From positions 1 through 6,157 of the forward strand of contig SLFF01000118.1 of the NCBI GenBank assembly GCA_007124395.1: a stretch of DNA of 6,157 bases. Reading direction: 5' to 3'. Each line of letters begins with the position of its first letter. Within the stretch, counting starts at the first letter, position 1. Positions 5,697 to 6,157 of the stretch are shown in pieces. Origin of the DNA: Thermomicrobiaceae bacterium (GTDB taxonomy: Bacteria > Chloroflexota > Chloroflexia > Thermomicrobiales > Thermomicrobiaceae). The notes below the pieces were generated by a model that ran no database searches, had not been told where the DNA came from, and was given only the letters and a program-made list of their open reading frames with translations. A program made the position numbers and the translations under genes.

Positions 5697-6157
5697 ATGA
5701 CTGAAGAAAAGCGCCTCCATCTTCCTCTTGGCGCGCGTATGAGCCGACGCTCGGTGTTGCGTGCCGCTGGCCTGGCCACCGCTGGAATGGCCGCTGCGTC
5801 GCTCATGGCAGCCTGCGATGCCGACGACGATGAACCAGAAGTCGGCGCCGCAACTGAGGAAGATGATGACGAAGATGTCGAAGAGGATGTCAGCGATGAC
5901 GATGAAGCAGACGCTGACGACGGCGCTGACGTCGACGATGACGGTGAAGACATGTCAGTCGACGTTTCGCAGTGGAGCCCAGAATACATCAATGAGATTG
6001 CTGGAACTGCAGAGTTCGACACTGAAGAGTTTGTGTCCGGAATCGTTCCCCTGGATCACGAAGGAACGCTGACCTACACCTACAATGGCCCGACTGAAGC
6101 ATCACCACAGATCAGCTGGGACATGGACGCTGCCTTCTGGGAAGCGTGGAACGAAAC
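5697..6157 (+). CDS. Tat-exported lipoprotein, probable ABC-transporter solute-binding protein (3' end beyond window)
   Basis: The frame runs open from the ATG at 5697 to the end of the window (153 codons plus two bases). GGAAAGAAG at 5681-5689 is a suitable ribosome binding site. The N-terminus has a twin-arginine motif SRRSVL (16-21), a short hydrophobic segment (about 20-38) and a lipobox-like MAAC with Cys40, so the protein should be exported folded by Tat and anchored by lipid at its new N-terminus; Met at the -3 position is slightly unusual. Residues 41-85 are an extreme acidic tether with 29 Asp or Glu and no Lys or Arg. From about residue 120, EGTLTYTYNGPTEA and DMDAAFWEAWNE resemble the start of extracellular solute-binding proteins, so uptake of a nutrient is the likely role; the ligand and partner permeases are outside the window. 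An in-frame ATG at 5739 would leave a shorter but still complete Tat signal. Confidence 0.8.
   Translation, partial: MTEEKRLHLPLGARMSRRSVLRAAGLATAGMAAASLMAACDADDDEPEVGAATEEDDDEDVEEDVSDDDEADADDGADVDDDGEDMSVDVSQWSPEYINEIAGTAEFDTEEFVSGIVPLDHEGTLTYTYNGPTEASPQISWDMDAAFWEAWNE

Noticed and set aside
5540..6022. 160-residue serine-rich open frame on the minus strand
   Set aside because: The serine runs are the reverse complement of the Asp/Glu codons in the lipoprotein's acidic tether, which has a Tat signal and lipobox on the plus strand.

Overview
The window reads as a chromosomal stretch from a moderately GC-rich bacterium. The Tat-exported lipoprotein with an acidic tether, the type 2 isopentenyl-diphosphate isomerase-like barrel and the ECF sigma/anti-sigma pair would fit a Chloroflexota (Thermomicrobia-like) or actinobacterial host. 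That placement is an impression from protein style, not a phylogenetic result.

Layout, left to right. Positions 1-1106 hold the C-terminal two thirds of a SulP (SLC26-type) anion transporter with its STAS domain, cut by the window edge. A 148-base gap follows with a good sigma-70-like promoter and a 9-bp inverted repeat. A second, complete SulP paralogue (1255-3054) comes next; an 18-codon open frame in the same reading frame precedes it, closed by a TGA two codons before its GTG. The paralogue overlaps by one base an ECF sigma factor (3054-3686), which overlaps by four bases a small soluble zinc-finger anti-sigma protein (3683-3955). These three genes look like one translationally coupled operon.

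Convergent to it, on the minus strand, lies a divergent member of the FMN-dependent type 2 IPP isomerase family (3969 to about 5018). Its family fold is recognisable, but several flavin- and metal-site motifs are altered. An ECF-type promoter (GGAAC-N16-CGTAT) sits at its 5' side, making it a candidate target of the neighbouring sigma factor.

The 600-base gap from about 5091 to 5696 contains no convincing gene. It holds the minus-strand ECF-type promoter, a plus-strand TTGACA promoter and, downstream of that promoter, about 350 bases with several hairpins. One segment can pair with either of two partners. This looks like a structured 5' leader for the last gene, a Tat-dependent lipoprotein (5697 to the window end, truncated) that starts like an ABC-transporter solute-binding protein. 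It carries 29 acidic residues in the 45 that follow the lipid-anchor cysteine.

The most interesting signals are the SulP-sigma-anti-sigma operon with its possible target promoter next door, the degenerate isomerase-like enzyme, the switch-like leader, and the in-frame TGA at the head of the second SulP gene.
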